From Parascedosporium putredinis (Eukaryota; Ascomycota; Sordariomycetes; Microascales; Microascaceae): a stretch of 64,000 nucleotides of DNA. Shown in pieces: positions 46,688 to 57,100 of this stretch (position 1 is the first letter of the stretch; each line of letters starts with the position of its first letter). The translations under genes and the position numbers were made by a program. The DNA is taken from the NCBI GenBank assembly GCA_949357655.1, contig CASHTG010000015.1, positions 310,001 to 374,000 on the forward strand. Direction: 5' to 3'. Below the pieces are notes generated by a model. The model had not been told where the DNA came from. It saw nothing but the letters and a program-made list of their open reading frames with translations, and made no database searches.

Positions 46688-49369
46688 ATGAAATCCGAAG
46701 GCTTCGCCAAGGTGATATCGCCGCCACCCGCCTCAAACCCGATACAGACGGCAGTGCAATCCGCGCACACCTATCCCCACAGTCAACCACAGCCGCGGGC
46801 ACATCTCCAGCAAATGGACATGGACGAGGCCGGTCCCACCAATCCCGGGCGGGCAACCCCGTCCTTGCCTGAGACAAGCCCTTCCTCGGCGCCGGGGATA
46901 CCCCACGTCCGGCGCCGTATGGTCACGCTTGCACTAATTGCGTCAAGACCAAGTGTCGGTGCATCATGCGAGGACCGGGTATGAGTTGCGAAAGGTTAGT
47001 AGAACGGATATTGTGTAGCGTAACCTCGTACACCCCCTCCTCCTTCTCCCCTCCCTCCCACACTTTATTGGGAAGACTATTGCCCATCTCCCATCCGGGT
47101 CCTTTTCCTCCTGCCACCCCACGTGTACACGCCCCGCCCCGCCCTCCTCCCCCTCCATCCCCCATCCCTCCCTATATATGTTTTGATTTTAGGCGAACCA
47201 TGCCCTCGGTGCCACCTGCTAAACAGTCTCCCGTCTTAGATGTCACCGTCTGAGCAAGCCATGTCTTCCCGCCACTTACACGCGCAAGCGTGGCAGCAAG
47301 CGCCAAACGCGAACAGCACAGCTCGAGGAGAAGCTCGAGGATCTCGTCAGCCTCCTCAAGTCCCAGCAGGACAAGCCCGCCACCTCGCCGTGCCACACGC
47401 ACGCCCACTCCCACGGTAGCCCATCGTCTGTCGAGGGCGCGGCGCCCCCGCGCATGCCCACTCGCATCCTCACCCTCACCCTCACCCTCACTCTCACACC
47501 CACGCCCACGCTCACTCCCACTCCCACTCCCACGCTCACACTCACGCAGCGGATGCCGTACGCGCGGGTCTGCCCTTTCATGCTCGAGTCTACGGGCCGC
47601 CAACGGCCTCATGTCGCCGGCCGCGACGCACTCCACGTCGACCTCGGTGGCGTGCAACTCGCCGCCGAGCTGTCAGCAACCTCGGCCGGAAGACTTGTCC
47701 AACGAGGAGCTGGAGACGTGTCTCGAGATGTTCAAGAGGATCCACCTCTCGTACATGCCCTTCGTTTCCATCCCGGAGAACGCGACGGCCAAGGAACTCA
47801 AGGACAAGCGGCCCTTCTTCTTCATGTGCATCTTGGCCTGCACGCACAAGGTCACGCTCACGCGGTTCGCCATTTGCGATAGGATCCGGGAGGTGCTCGG
47901 CCAAAAGATTCTCGTTTCCAACGAGCGCAGCATCGACCTCTTGCTCGGGCTCATCACCATCCTGGCCTGGTCCATCTACCAGGCGCGGGGTAAGCCCTTT
48001 AACTGGATGTTTTGCCACATCGCCATGGCCATGGCCGGCGACCTTGGACTGGACAGGCCGATCCAGCTGGAGAAGGGCGATGCCAAGTTTAGCTTCACGG
48101 GGCGGTGCCACGGTGGCCTCGTCTCGAGGAACCTGAACCATGAAGAGCGCCGTGCTGTGCTCGCCTGCTTCATCATCTGCTCAACGTAAGTTGTCCCCTT
48201 TGAGCCCTGGCTAGAATCCGCCCCATGCCCACCCCGCCCCTCTATTCTCACCCTTAACTCTCTCTCACACCTTGACCCTTTTTAACGACGAGTGCTAATC
48301 TCTCCGCCTTTTCTCCCCGCTAGAATCGGCGGCTTCTTGCAGAGGCCAAACCCTATGCATTGGTCGCCCCTACTCCAGCAATGTTTAGATGTCCTTCATG
48401 CGGCACAAGACACGCCACGCGACCAACTCCTAATCGCACAGGTTCAGATGCAGCGGCTGCTCGACGACATTGCGCAGACGCCATGGCGCAGCTCCGAGAC
48501 GTCGCACGACATGAACATTGAGATATCACCAGCCTTTTACATCAAGATCTTCCTCAATCGTCTGCAGGATATCATGCTCAGTGTATCTGATCCGGAAATC
48601 GCCCAAAGCCGTAAGCTTCTTCCTTTCCTCTGTTTTTTTTTCTCCCCCTCAATTAATTCTGTTTCGTTTGCTCTCCCTTCCACTATTGGCGCGATGTCCG
48701 GAAAAAACGAATTGTTTTGAGCATAGATGCGTGAAACTAACTCTCCGCCTCTCGCGCACCCTCTTCATTAGGCATTCTCCGCATCACACGACAAGCTGTC
48801 GAAATTGCCATTCGCGAGCTCATCCTTCACGCCAGCCCATCCGCCGTGGTGAATGGGGGCAATCCGGACGTGACGCGCATCGACCTCTTGTACAACTGCC
48901 TGCACGCCGTCAAGGGCTGGTTCGACGAGTTCTTCAGCTTCCCGGTTGCCGACTATGCGGGCATCACCTTTAACATCTTTTCTGGGTTGGCCATCGGCTT
49001 CCAGACCCTGTACCGTCTGAGCGTCCTCGAGACACCGGGATGGGATCGCGCCGCCGTTCGCTCGACGGCGAGTTTGCTCGACCTCCTCGACCGCTGCGCG
49101 GATAACATCGCGCAGGTGACTGTGGTCGTGGGAATTGACACCACTGGCGTTGAGGACGGCGACGTTTTCAGCCGCGCCGCTCGGCTCGTCAGGAACCAGC
49201 GCGCCAACTGCGCTCAGGCCCTGGAGCAAGTTGGCGCCGCCGCCGCCCATGCGGAGGGGCGGCAGCCTCGGCAGCCAACGTCAACATGGCCGAGTTCCAG
49301 CAGCTCCTCGACTCCCACCCGGATTCGTGGCTCGTTGACATGTTTGCCGGTCCCTGGGACGGCATCTGA
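46688..49369 (+). CDS. Zn2Cys6 fungal transcription factor with His-dipeptide tract
   Basis: Nuclear regulator with an N-terminal Zn2Cys6 cluster and fungal-specific middle homology region. Exons 46688-46994, 47240-48185, 48324-48610 and 48772-49369; about 713 aa. The cluster starts CTNCVKTKCRC (about residue 82) and its second half, SCERCHRLSKPC, is completed across intron 1; spacing is C-x2-C-x6-C-x8-C-x2-C-x6-C. Next come a basic linker (TRKRGSKRQTR), a short coiled coil (AQLEEKLEDLVSLLKSQ), then 16 consecutive x-His dipeptides (coded by 47450-47545). The middle region has KRPFFFMCILACTHKVTLTR, LLGLITILAWSIYQARGKPF, MAMAGDLGL and EERRAVLACFIICSTI. The C terminus ends DSWLVDMFAGPWDGI, an acidic/aromatic segment that could activate transcription. 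Four single bases are missing (46894-46897, 47445-47449, 47602-47603, 49256-49259); with them all four exons close in phase. The first ATG is uncertain. Target genes cannot be inferred. Confidence 0.92.
47450..47545 (+). repeat. x-His dipeptide-coding repeat
   Basis: 96 bp of imperfect hexamers (CCTCAC, TCCCAC, GCTCAC and others) coding 16 successive dipeptides with His in every second place. The alternate residue varies among Ala, Ser, Pro and Thr, so His is conserved while its neighbour is not. Out of frame it gives Leu-Thr and Pro-Ser repeats. Confidence 0.85.
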
Positions 49370-51511
49370 ACCCAAAAGGAAAAACCCCCACGAAGGAAAA
49401 AGGAAAAAAAAACAGGTACAGAAGTAAGCAAGAAATCAAAAGGTACACAAAAGTGGCTCATGCGAAGCGAAGCCCTATTCAGTAGCCTCCTCAGACCCTG
49501 CAGGGATAAAGAAAGGAGGGGCCTCAAAAACGATGACCCGAAAGCACAAGCTAGGACCAAAGAACCAACAGAGGATTGAGTGACTTGCACTCGAATGAAT
49601 GGCAGCGCCTGGGCCCGACTATCCCGGCCTGTTTAGTCAACGATGAAACACTAGAGGCAGCGCTCCGAAGAAACAAAAAACTGGCAAAAGCCCTTGTGAT
49701 GTCGAATCTGCTAAGGCGAACCGCTCCCGACCAGGGGGTCGGAATGGCTCTTCGTCATTTCCGGTCCCGACGAGTTGGGTCCGCCCCCTCGATCGGTCGG
49801 TACCTTGAGGGCGGTGAATTGTCAAGAAGCGACGCAGCTCCATCCATCCATCTCTCCTGCGAGGCGACTCCCATCAGCAGGGGTTGGCAGCCAAATTGCT
49901 GAGTACAGTGCATGTACTTCGCTCTTCGCGAATCCCGCCGCAACCCCCGCACACCTTTGCGACTTGTTTGTGAACTGGGACGCACAATTGAGTCGAGGAC
50001 ATTACGGTGACAAGAGATTGTGGTGGCTTTTTCCCCTCCCGCTCCGAGCGAGGTGCATCTCATTTTTTTGTTTTCACCCCTTCCCTTCCCTGCACCAGCG
50101 CTCTGGAGTCGCCCGCCCCCAGCGCCGTTGGTCTCTCTTCCGACGTGTTAGCTCTGGGCTTTGGCTCGAGACTTGCCATCCCGGCCAGCGCGGCTGGGAA
50201 AGGGGAGAGGGAGTGTAGGGGGGGGAGGGGGTCGGGAATCTTCGTGTTGGCTCTCTTTCCCGCCCGCAGCTCACCTTCAGCCATTACCGTGGCTACTTGT
50301 CATTCGCCCTTTCTATCACGTCGCTTGAGGAGGATTCTTTCCTCGACCCTTCTTCCCTGGTCCCCCTCGAAGGTGCGAGTATCAACCGCTCCCGCCCCGC
50401 CACCACCAGATCTTGCCGCTTCCCCCTCTCTTTGTGAGCTCCCAAACCAGTTCTCACCCCCCGGCCAATCCCTCTCCTGCTCCCACATCCCTCTCCTCCT
50501 CCCGCATCCCTCTGCTCCCACATCCCTCTCCTCCTCCCGCATCCCTCTCCTCCGACATCCCTCTCCTGCTCCGACATCCCTCTCCTGCTCCGACATCCCT
50601 CTCCTCCTCCCGCATCCCTCTCCCTGTCCGCCACCACTTGGTGTGCTACATCGCATAGAAGCGCACCAGGCTGAAGTGACGACACCCCTCCCTGGCCTCT
50701 TGTCCCTGGCCTTGCTCTTGTCGAGCCCCGTTGCTAGTCCGACCTTCTAGAACGGATGGCATCACAATCAACGGTTCCCGTTCCCAAGGTCGCGGGTCGA
50801 CGTGGCTAGTGCGGATTCTCCTCGGTCTTACTTCTTAGTCGAGCTCCGTTTCATCGCCCCTGTTCTTCTCATTTTGATTTTCGGTTTCTCAAGTTGCTGG
50901 TTGCGGTACATCAATTAATCCGCTGAAGCCCCTTGGACGACAAGTATCTCTCCCTTGCGTTGAGTCGTGACCAAGGCGTCGGGTACGGCTTAGCCTCCGC
51001 CCTCTGCCGACTGCTGCACCCGTCCCTTTGTGTCGGGCCACCCAGTCCGTCGGGACCCCTAAGCAAAAAATGGGCAAAGGACTGCGGCAGGCGGCCTAGA
51101 ACACTCACGGGTGGGGGTTGCCTGCCTCGATGGCCCGCGAAACAAAAACGTTTTTGGGGAATTGGTGGATGGCGAACTTATTTCCCTTTCCCAGTTAGTC
51201 GTCACGCCTCATCATCAGAGATGTACATCCTCTCACAGCCCGTCCGTCTCTCCGGGGGTATAAAGGCCTTTCAAACCACCCGCCAACCGATCCAGCACAA
51301 TTGTGTGCGAGACACGACCAAAGCCTTCGTCTCTGTTCGGCACAAGACTATCCCCCACTTCAAGATAAAAAGAAAACGAGGGCCCAGGCTTCGCACCCTT
51401 GAATTGCTCCCCGTCTTCTTCTTTTTCTTAACCACCTTCCCCATCATCCCACCGCTCCACTTTGACTGCTCCATTCAAGGTCCAACCCTGTTCCACCCAA
51501 GGTCCCCCATA
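49370..51511. other. Intergenic, 2.1 kb, with minisatellite
   Basis: Between the regulator and the unrecognised ORF at 51.5 kb (both +). C/T-rich on + at 50,030-50,700, including the minisatellite at 50472-50617, so it may be a promoter/leader for the downstream gene. ORFs through the repeat code Pro/Ser periodic peptides that I reject. Confidence 0.5.
50472..50617. repeat. 19/16-bp minisatellite
   Basis: Eight tandem units beginning CTCTCCT and ending CATCC. Six are 19 bp, two are 16 bp with one internal triplet removed, and variation is confined to the middle (GCTCCCA, CCTCCCG, GCTCCGA). Confidence 0.9.
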
Positions 51512-52020
51512 ATGCCTTCTGCTATAGCAGCCTCGCCGCCCGCCACCGGCCAAACACCGCGCCTAGCTCCTAGTGCCGGCCCCAACGTGCAAAGAATCCA
51601 CCTCGTCGACGAGTGGACCTGGTCTGAGCCCAACCCTCTGCAGCTTGCGCCAAACGGTCAAGCCCTCCCCGGGATGCTAGCAATCCCCGCTCTCACTGCG
51701 AAGTCAAATTGCTCTCTGTCCCCACCATAGTAGCACTGTGCAACGCAAGGAAGGCCGCCGACCCTCCCTATATTCGACTTCCGCTCGCTCAGAGTGGCCC
51801 ATCAGGCGGCGTACCCTCGTCCGCCGGCGCCGAGTTTGGCAGTGATAGCGGTCGGCTCTCAACCGTGGCTTCCCTCACACCTGACAACGCGCCACCACCC
51901 CCAGACAAGGGGCTCCGGTCTTACCATGATCCATCCTACCTTACGGGTATCGGCTCCGCCTTCGCCTCTGAAATGGGCGAGATATCGGCTCCTCGGTCGT
52001 TCCATCGTGGATCTGCATGA
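51512..52020 (+). CDS. Hypothetical protein, family not recognised
   Basis: An ORF opening MPSAIAASPPATGQTPRLAP runs through IHLVDEWTWSEPNPLQLAPN and hits a stop just after 51,720. Restoring one base at CCCC 51685-51688 (the minus-one type seen in neighbours) continues it as CEVKLLSVPTIVALCNARKA, ADPPYIRLPLAQSGPSGG and a Ser/Pro/Gly-rich end SYHDPSYLTGIGSAFASEMG, stopping at 52020; about 170 aa. No signal peptide, membrane segment or known domain is visible. The middle (about residues 25-95) looks folded, the rest disordered. The ATG follows a pyrimidine-rich leader. I do not know the function; it could also be the first exon of something longer. Confidence 0.45.
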
Positions 52021-52827
52021 TCTACTTTATTAGTTGGTCAGAGCAGACATCTCAACACACCATCATGGTGCGGTTCGCTGGGGTGATATGGAGGGTTTGC
52101 CTTTACTCTTTCTTACCTTTTCTATATTTTCTTTTTTTTTTTTGGCGGAGAGAGGGGTGTTCGGTTTAGGTTTCTTGGTCTTGACGAGTATTGGAAAGAG
52201 GGAACGTGGGTAAAAAGGGACGGATTATGGTACAAAGTGACGGATCATGGCCAGGGAGCAACTGTTTATTCAAGGGAGACTTTCGTCCCCCATGTAGCTA
52301 TAGCAATGTTTGTATTAATATAAAATGAATAGACTGGAAATGGAACAAGGATATAAACAAACCTTCATCCGAGAACCCCACGTTTCTCGACATCCGCGAC
52401 AATCTTTGCCGTGATTTCTCTGGCGAGCAGAGACTGGTGAGCACAATATTCGACCGACAAAATTTCAACGATTGCGCGATGGGATTGAAGCGGGTGCCAT
52501 CAAAATGCCCCCTTCCCCAGTCGGTGTCGTGGGGCATCCCCGCATGCAGGCATATCGGCGTGGTTTGCGCTGCGAAAGAAGAAAAACGTCCAAGGGGAAC
52601 CCCTTTTCCTTGGTTCCTCTTCTCTGCACACCCAGATCAACAGGTTGGATGAGGAAGAGCAAGGCCCAGCGGTAGATGCGCGATCGTATTTGCGCGTTGG
52701 GGCCCTTCTCCGAGTCCTCGTTGGGCTTGGGTTTGGTTCCCGGCGAGTCGTGCCCTTGAAGGCACCGCCACTTTGGCATGTTCCTGTCCTGGCGCCGTCC
52801 TTGGTTTCGTTTTGTTATCTGCTGCAC

Positions 52828-52985
52828 ACACAACACACCTACACCCAACACACTCACACAAGCACACACACAACCATAGCTATAGGCACGTATCCGTGTA
52901 CGCCCGTATCAGTGCCACTCCTATGCATGGAAACACACGAACGTCCACAGACACACACACACACACACACTCTCTCTCTCTTTCT
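52828..52985. repeat. CA-rich microsatellite
   Basis: Interrupted (CA)n followed by (CT)n over about 160 bp; no gene assigned. Confidence 0.9.
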
Positions 52986-53819
52986 CTCCCACCCATACAT
53001 ACACATCGTGGCGCATCACACATGTGCACGAATACACCCGCACACACTGAAGGCCCCTTTGGAATACAAGATACAGCATTCTTCCGAGCGTCCCCTTCCC
53101 AAACCCCCAACCCTCCCCTTTCACGAAGCACGATTTCTAGGTGCGGTCTTTAATCCCATGTGCTCCCTTGCTGTCGTGCCCTTTCCGCCAGACTTAAGCG
53201 TGGCTATGGAGACCGCCCAAAACATAAAAAACCAAAAACAGAAGCGTGGTATGCCAAGAAAATGGGGCTGGGTCTGACGGTTCTTACTTTGTTGCAAACG
53301 CCGTGCTTCCATGAACTTCACCTGGGGACCGGGACCAGCAGATGCCCGCTCTCTTTTTTTTCCTCGCCCGCTGTCACTTCGTCAAAATGCAGAGAGGAAT
53401 GAATAAGGAAAAAGAGAAAAACCAAAATCACCCTCCTTCATCTGCCTCCTCATAAAAATGGGAAAAGGAATGTTATCCGTCACATATCTATTTTCCGCTT
53501 TCCGTGCAAACGGCGTCAGAGTTCACCCAGGGCCATCTCTCGCCAAGAAAAACGAGGCGTTGGTCGTACGGGGGCTATTCCTATCAGGCCTCGACCTCTT
53601 TGCCGGATGTAAACCTCCCGGCAAAGCCAAGGGGGAGATGGGGAGAGAAGGCTTCGAAAGAACGGGGAATGGGGAAAGAGGCTAGAAGCCTCAAGCTGGC
53701 TTGACTGGGGTTGTACAGCTCCAGCATCAGCTTTTGACGCCCGTGGATATCCCTGACCGCCGTCCATATAGCCCTGCACGTAACCACTATCGGCGTGGAG
53801 AGGCACCCATCTCGCCCGA

Positions 53820-54152
53820 TTGGATGGGCCCACATGCTATATGACCTACATGGACCCAATCCTGGTTGATAGACGACAAGTCGGTGTAATCGGCAATCGT
53901 ATCCATCAACCACAACAGCTCACTCGGGCACTCACAAAAGAATGGAGGCGAATGACCTCCCTAGAGAATATCTCGTACGTCGACCTGCAGACCCAAATAG
54001 TCCTAGGTGCTAACCCTTGCGTAGAAGGGGCGAGGATTGTCAACGTACCTATCATTGTCGCACTATCGCATCGTGTCCATCGCTCCTCTTGTATACGTGT
54101 TAGGCATTCATCCGAATATCACGTAGATGTGCTGCAGGAGAAGCAGGAATGA
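53820..54152 (+). pseudogene. Possible Tc1/mariner transposase C-terminal relic
   Basis: A 110-codon ORF contains NRIHQPQQLTRALTKEWRRM, which resembles the segment following the catalytic region of Tc1/mariner transposases (NRIxxPxxLxxALxEEWxxI). The preceding sequence is out of frame and I cannot see the catalytic Asp motifs or terminal inverted repeats, so at most it is a decayed fragment. The assignment rests on this one motif. Confidence 0.35.
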
Positions 54153-57052
54153 TGCAAAAGTAATCCACTGCCTCACCGCCTCCCTCTATCCTCTTTTTTC
54201 GGATGTCTATGGGAGGTAACTGATAATCTACTCGCTAGAAGTCCCACTTCTTTACCCTCGAATTCTCGTGGCAGAATCGACCATGATACGATGCCAAAGA
54301 GTTTCCGGCCCGGCCCGCTAGATCTGGAGACATCAAGGCCTGTAGTATATGGACATTGCCAACCACCGGCATTTCTGTCACCTCTTAAGTGGAGTGGAGT
54401 CGAACACCAGAAGTTAGACTGTACACCGTGATCTGCTATCTTTGACACTCAAAAGACCCGTTGTCGGCCAAGCTGCGGAACCTTCCTGAAAGGTAACTTA
54501 GATGGCACCCCTCTCACGATCCTCATATATTCGTGACAAAGGACCGACGGGCAGAAGCGAAGGAGGCCAAAAGAGACACCTACCACACAGGACTTCCTTT
54601 CTTCGTTGACGGCCATCAAGTTATCAAGAACCCCGGGCGTCGCCAGATGCAAGGGCCTCTGAACTACCGCCCCACCGTGCTTTGGATAGTGGGATTACCC
54701 CCAAGCCACCCCGAGTTTGAAAAGTAGATGCATGTTCGGGTATCTGCAGGCATCCGGTAGCCGGTCAGGACTGACAGTTAGCGAGATTGACTGGCGGCCA
54801 GGAAGCGAAGACTGATAAACCGAGGGAAGTGCATAAATCTACGCTCTTGACTTGAAAAGGAGGATGGCTCGAGTCGCACGGAGGGTGCTTCATGGGAGAC
54901 CGAGACAGAGGAAGAAGAAACTCGCGTACCACGAGGGCGTTTGCAAGTGAAGCAAGAGCGTTCTAGGGGTGGGGTGTGTGCGTGTATGAGCAACAACGTC
55001 GTCCGTGATAGCACATTCTAGCCGAGCACCAAACCATCTCATGATAATATCACGCGCAAGGGGAATAGGGTGAGGTGGGAAGAAGTAAAAAACAGAAGTG
55101 TGTCTGTCTGTGTAGGTGTGTGTGTGCACCACTGATGAAGTTAGGGAGCCCGCATTAGCTCAAACGTGAGGTCGAGGCAAAGCGAGAGCAACCTTCGCCA
55201 CCGAGGGTGGGCATTGACCTCGGTGAGATGAGGCGTTTTTCCAAGGGCATCACTATGCATCACGAAGCTTTAGCCAGTTCAAACAACCCCGAGGGCCCAC
55301 GCAGTCACGATGTTCTTTCCCGCCCAGTTCGGTAGGCTCAAGTTCGTTCCTACTTGGGTGCTGCTTTCACAAAACTTTGATGGCATTCTCGAGGTGAAAA
55401 GTAGGATAGAAGCCCCTTTGCCGTAAAGAAATGACGATGGCGATGCGATCTTTGCTCTAGTAACGCTGGAAAAGAAAGGTGCGAGAGACGTTGCGGTGGC
55501 ATTGCTGGCCCGATGGCGCGAAGTAGATGGGTGCCATCTATGATCCTGGGCGATCGAGAGTTGCGAGTGCGTCGGGCTTGGTTTCGCCAAAGCCTCCCTT
55601 CCAAGGCGACGCACGACAAGGTCGTGAAACGATGACAAGAAAGGGCGTATCCTTGAACAACCCACCGAACGTAATCATCCCCTGTCGACTCGCACATTCA
55701 TGGATGTGCACCGGTGAACGCAGACCCCCGGTAACGCTGCAAAGAGAGTCGACGCTTGCAAACACGATACCGTGACTACGTCAAGGAGCGTTCGATAGAC
55801 CATCTGACCTCCTCCAACTTGAGGCGGGGAAGGCCGACTCGAAGGTGAACTCTCTGTTCGTCTCGATGAGGGCGAAGCCTGTTGGCTGCGCGTGAGCCCA
55901 CGAGTATTAAACAGGCAGGGCCCTAGGGACCAAAAGGCGCCTTTCGGGAGAACGAGACCGTCGTGAAAAGTCGCCGCCTGCTTCATCTTCCCTTTATGTT
56001 CAACGCGATAAGCAACATCTCGCTTCTCAATAGCTTTAATGACTATGCCGAGCAAGTCACCGTTGACGCAGCAGGATAACGCCTCTAGTAAAAGTATAGA
56101 ATGTTGAAAAGTCTACTGGGATCAGAAGCGATGCGTGTGCTAACCAAAAGGTCAACATCTAGATGAAGCCATCCATGGCGCATCCTGGGGCGAGCGAGAC
56201 CAACACATTCAAGTTGGCGTACGTTCCTCGCTACAGCCCGGATTGCAGCTCCACTCCTCGGGACAACAGGGTACAGACTCAGACTCTACGGATGCCTCGT
56301 CACAGCCATTGTATAGATGGCTTGGGGAGCCTTCGACGGACGGTCCCTATAACCACATTGCCGAAAGACGCTGGGGAAATAACCATGTTGCTCGGGCTGA
56401 GACCGGACCCGCGAATGCTTCAAACCGGTCAGCAGGGCTCGCCGAGGGCAGAAGAACTCGCCAAAACAACCGCTGAGGATACGAAGCGGAGTATCCCGCG
56501 AAGAGGATCGCGGCTCAAAGAAGCAACTCGACGTGGATCTCAACATCGGGCCCAACATGGGAGGCGAGTTGCCGCATCAGGCCTATTGGCTTCCTTGCGA
56601 GTTTCTTTATGAGGTGCAGACCGTCTGAAGGACCCTGGTTTCCTGAACCCTTTATCCTCTTCTTATCCCTTATCTCATGGCCCGCCATTTGGTGGATGAT
56701 GCATACCAATGTTAGTCTGGTTGAACTATCTAGGTGTAGGGCACGAGATTGTATCCTCGCGGCATCCAATGCTGGTGCCTATCTCGATTCTGATAGCATC
56801 TCTAGATGGCCCTTTTATACGATGAACATAATGAATTAGTTTGCAGCTCTCCATAACCGTCGTATTCACTTGTGTGCGCAAGGGCTGGTTTCTCCTCCCA
56901 GCATAATACGAGCAAAGTCACCTCGTTGGGAGTACATGGCGCGGTTCGTTCACCATTGTGTTTTAAATCTCAAAATAAAAGAGAGATAGAGAGAGAGAGA
57001 GGAGAGGGGGAAAGGCCTGGTGTTGTGTTAGACTTTCAGGAGCGAGAGTGAG

Positions 57053-57100
57053 CTTGAAGCGTGTCTTCCTTGAAGCATGTCTTCCTTGAAGCATGTCTTC
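57053..57100. repeat. 16-bp tandem repeat, three copies
   Basis: Unit CTTGAAGCATGTCTTC, three adjacent copies with one mismatch in the first. Confidence 0.9.

Noticed and set aside
47454..47882. ORF with Leu-Thr/Pro-Thr repeats
   Set aside because: Out-of-frame reading of the His-rich tract caused by a one-base break.
10205..49259. Reading the broken genes as pseudogenes or programmed frameshifts
   Set aside because: Breaks are uniformly minus-one, mostly in short homopolymers, spread over unrelated essential genes, and both sides of each break stay conserved. Error is simpler.
55279..56769. Cluster of 75-150-codon ORFs on both strands
   Set aside because: No coherent reading and no recognisable transposon or cellular motif in any frame; described only as intergenic.
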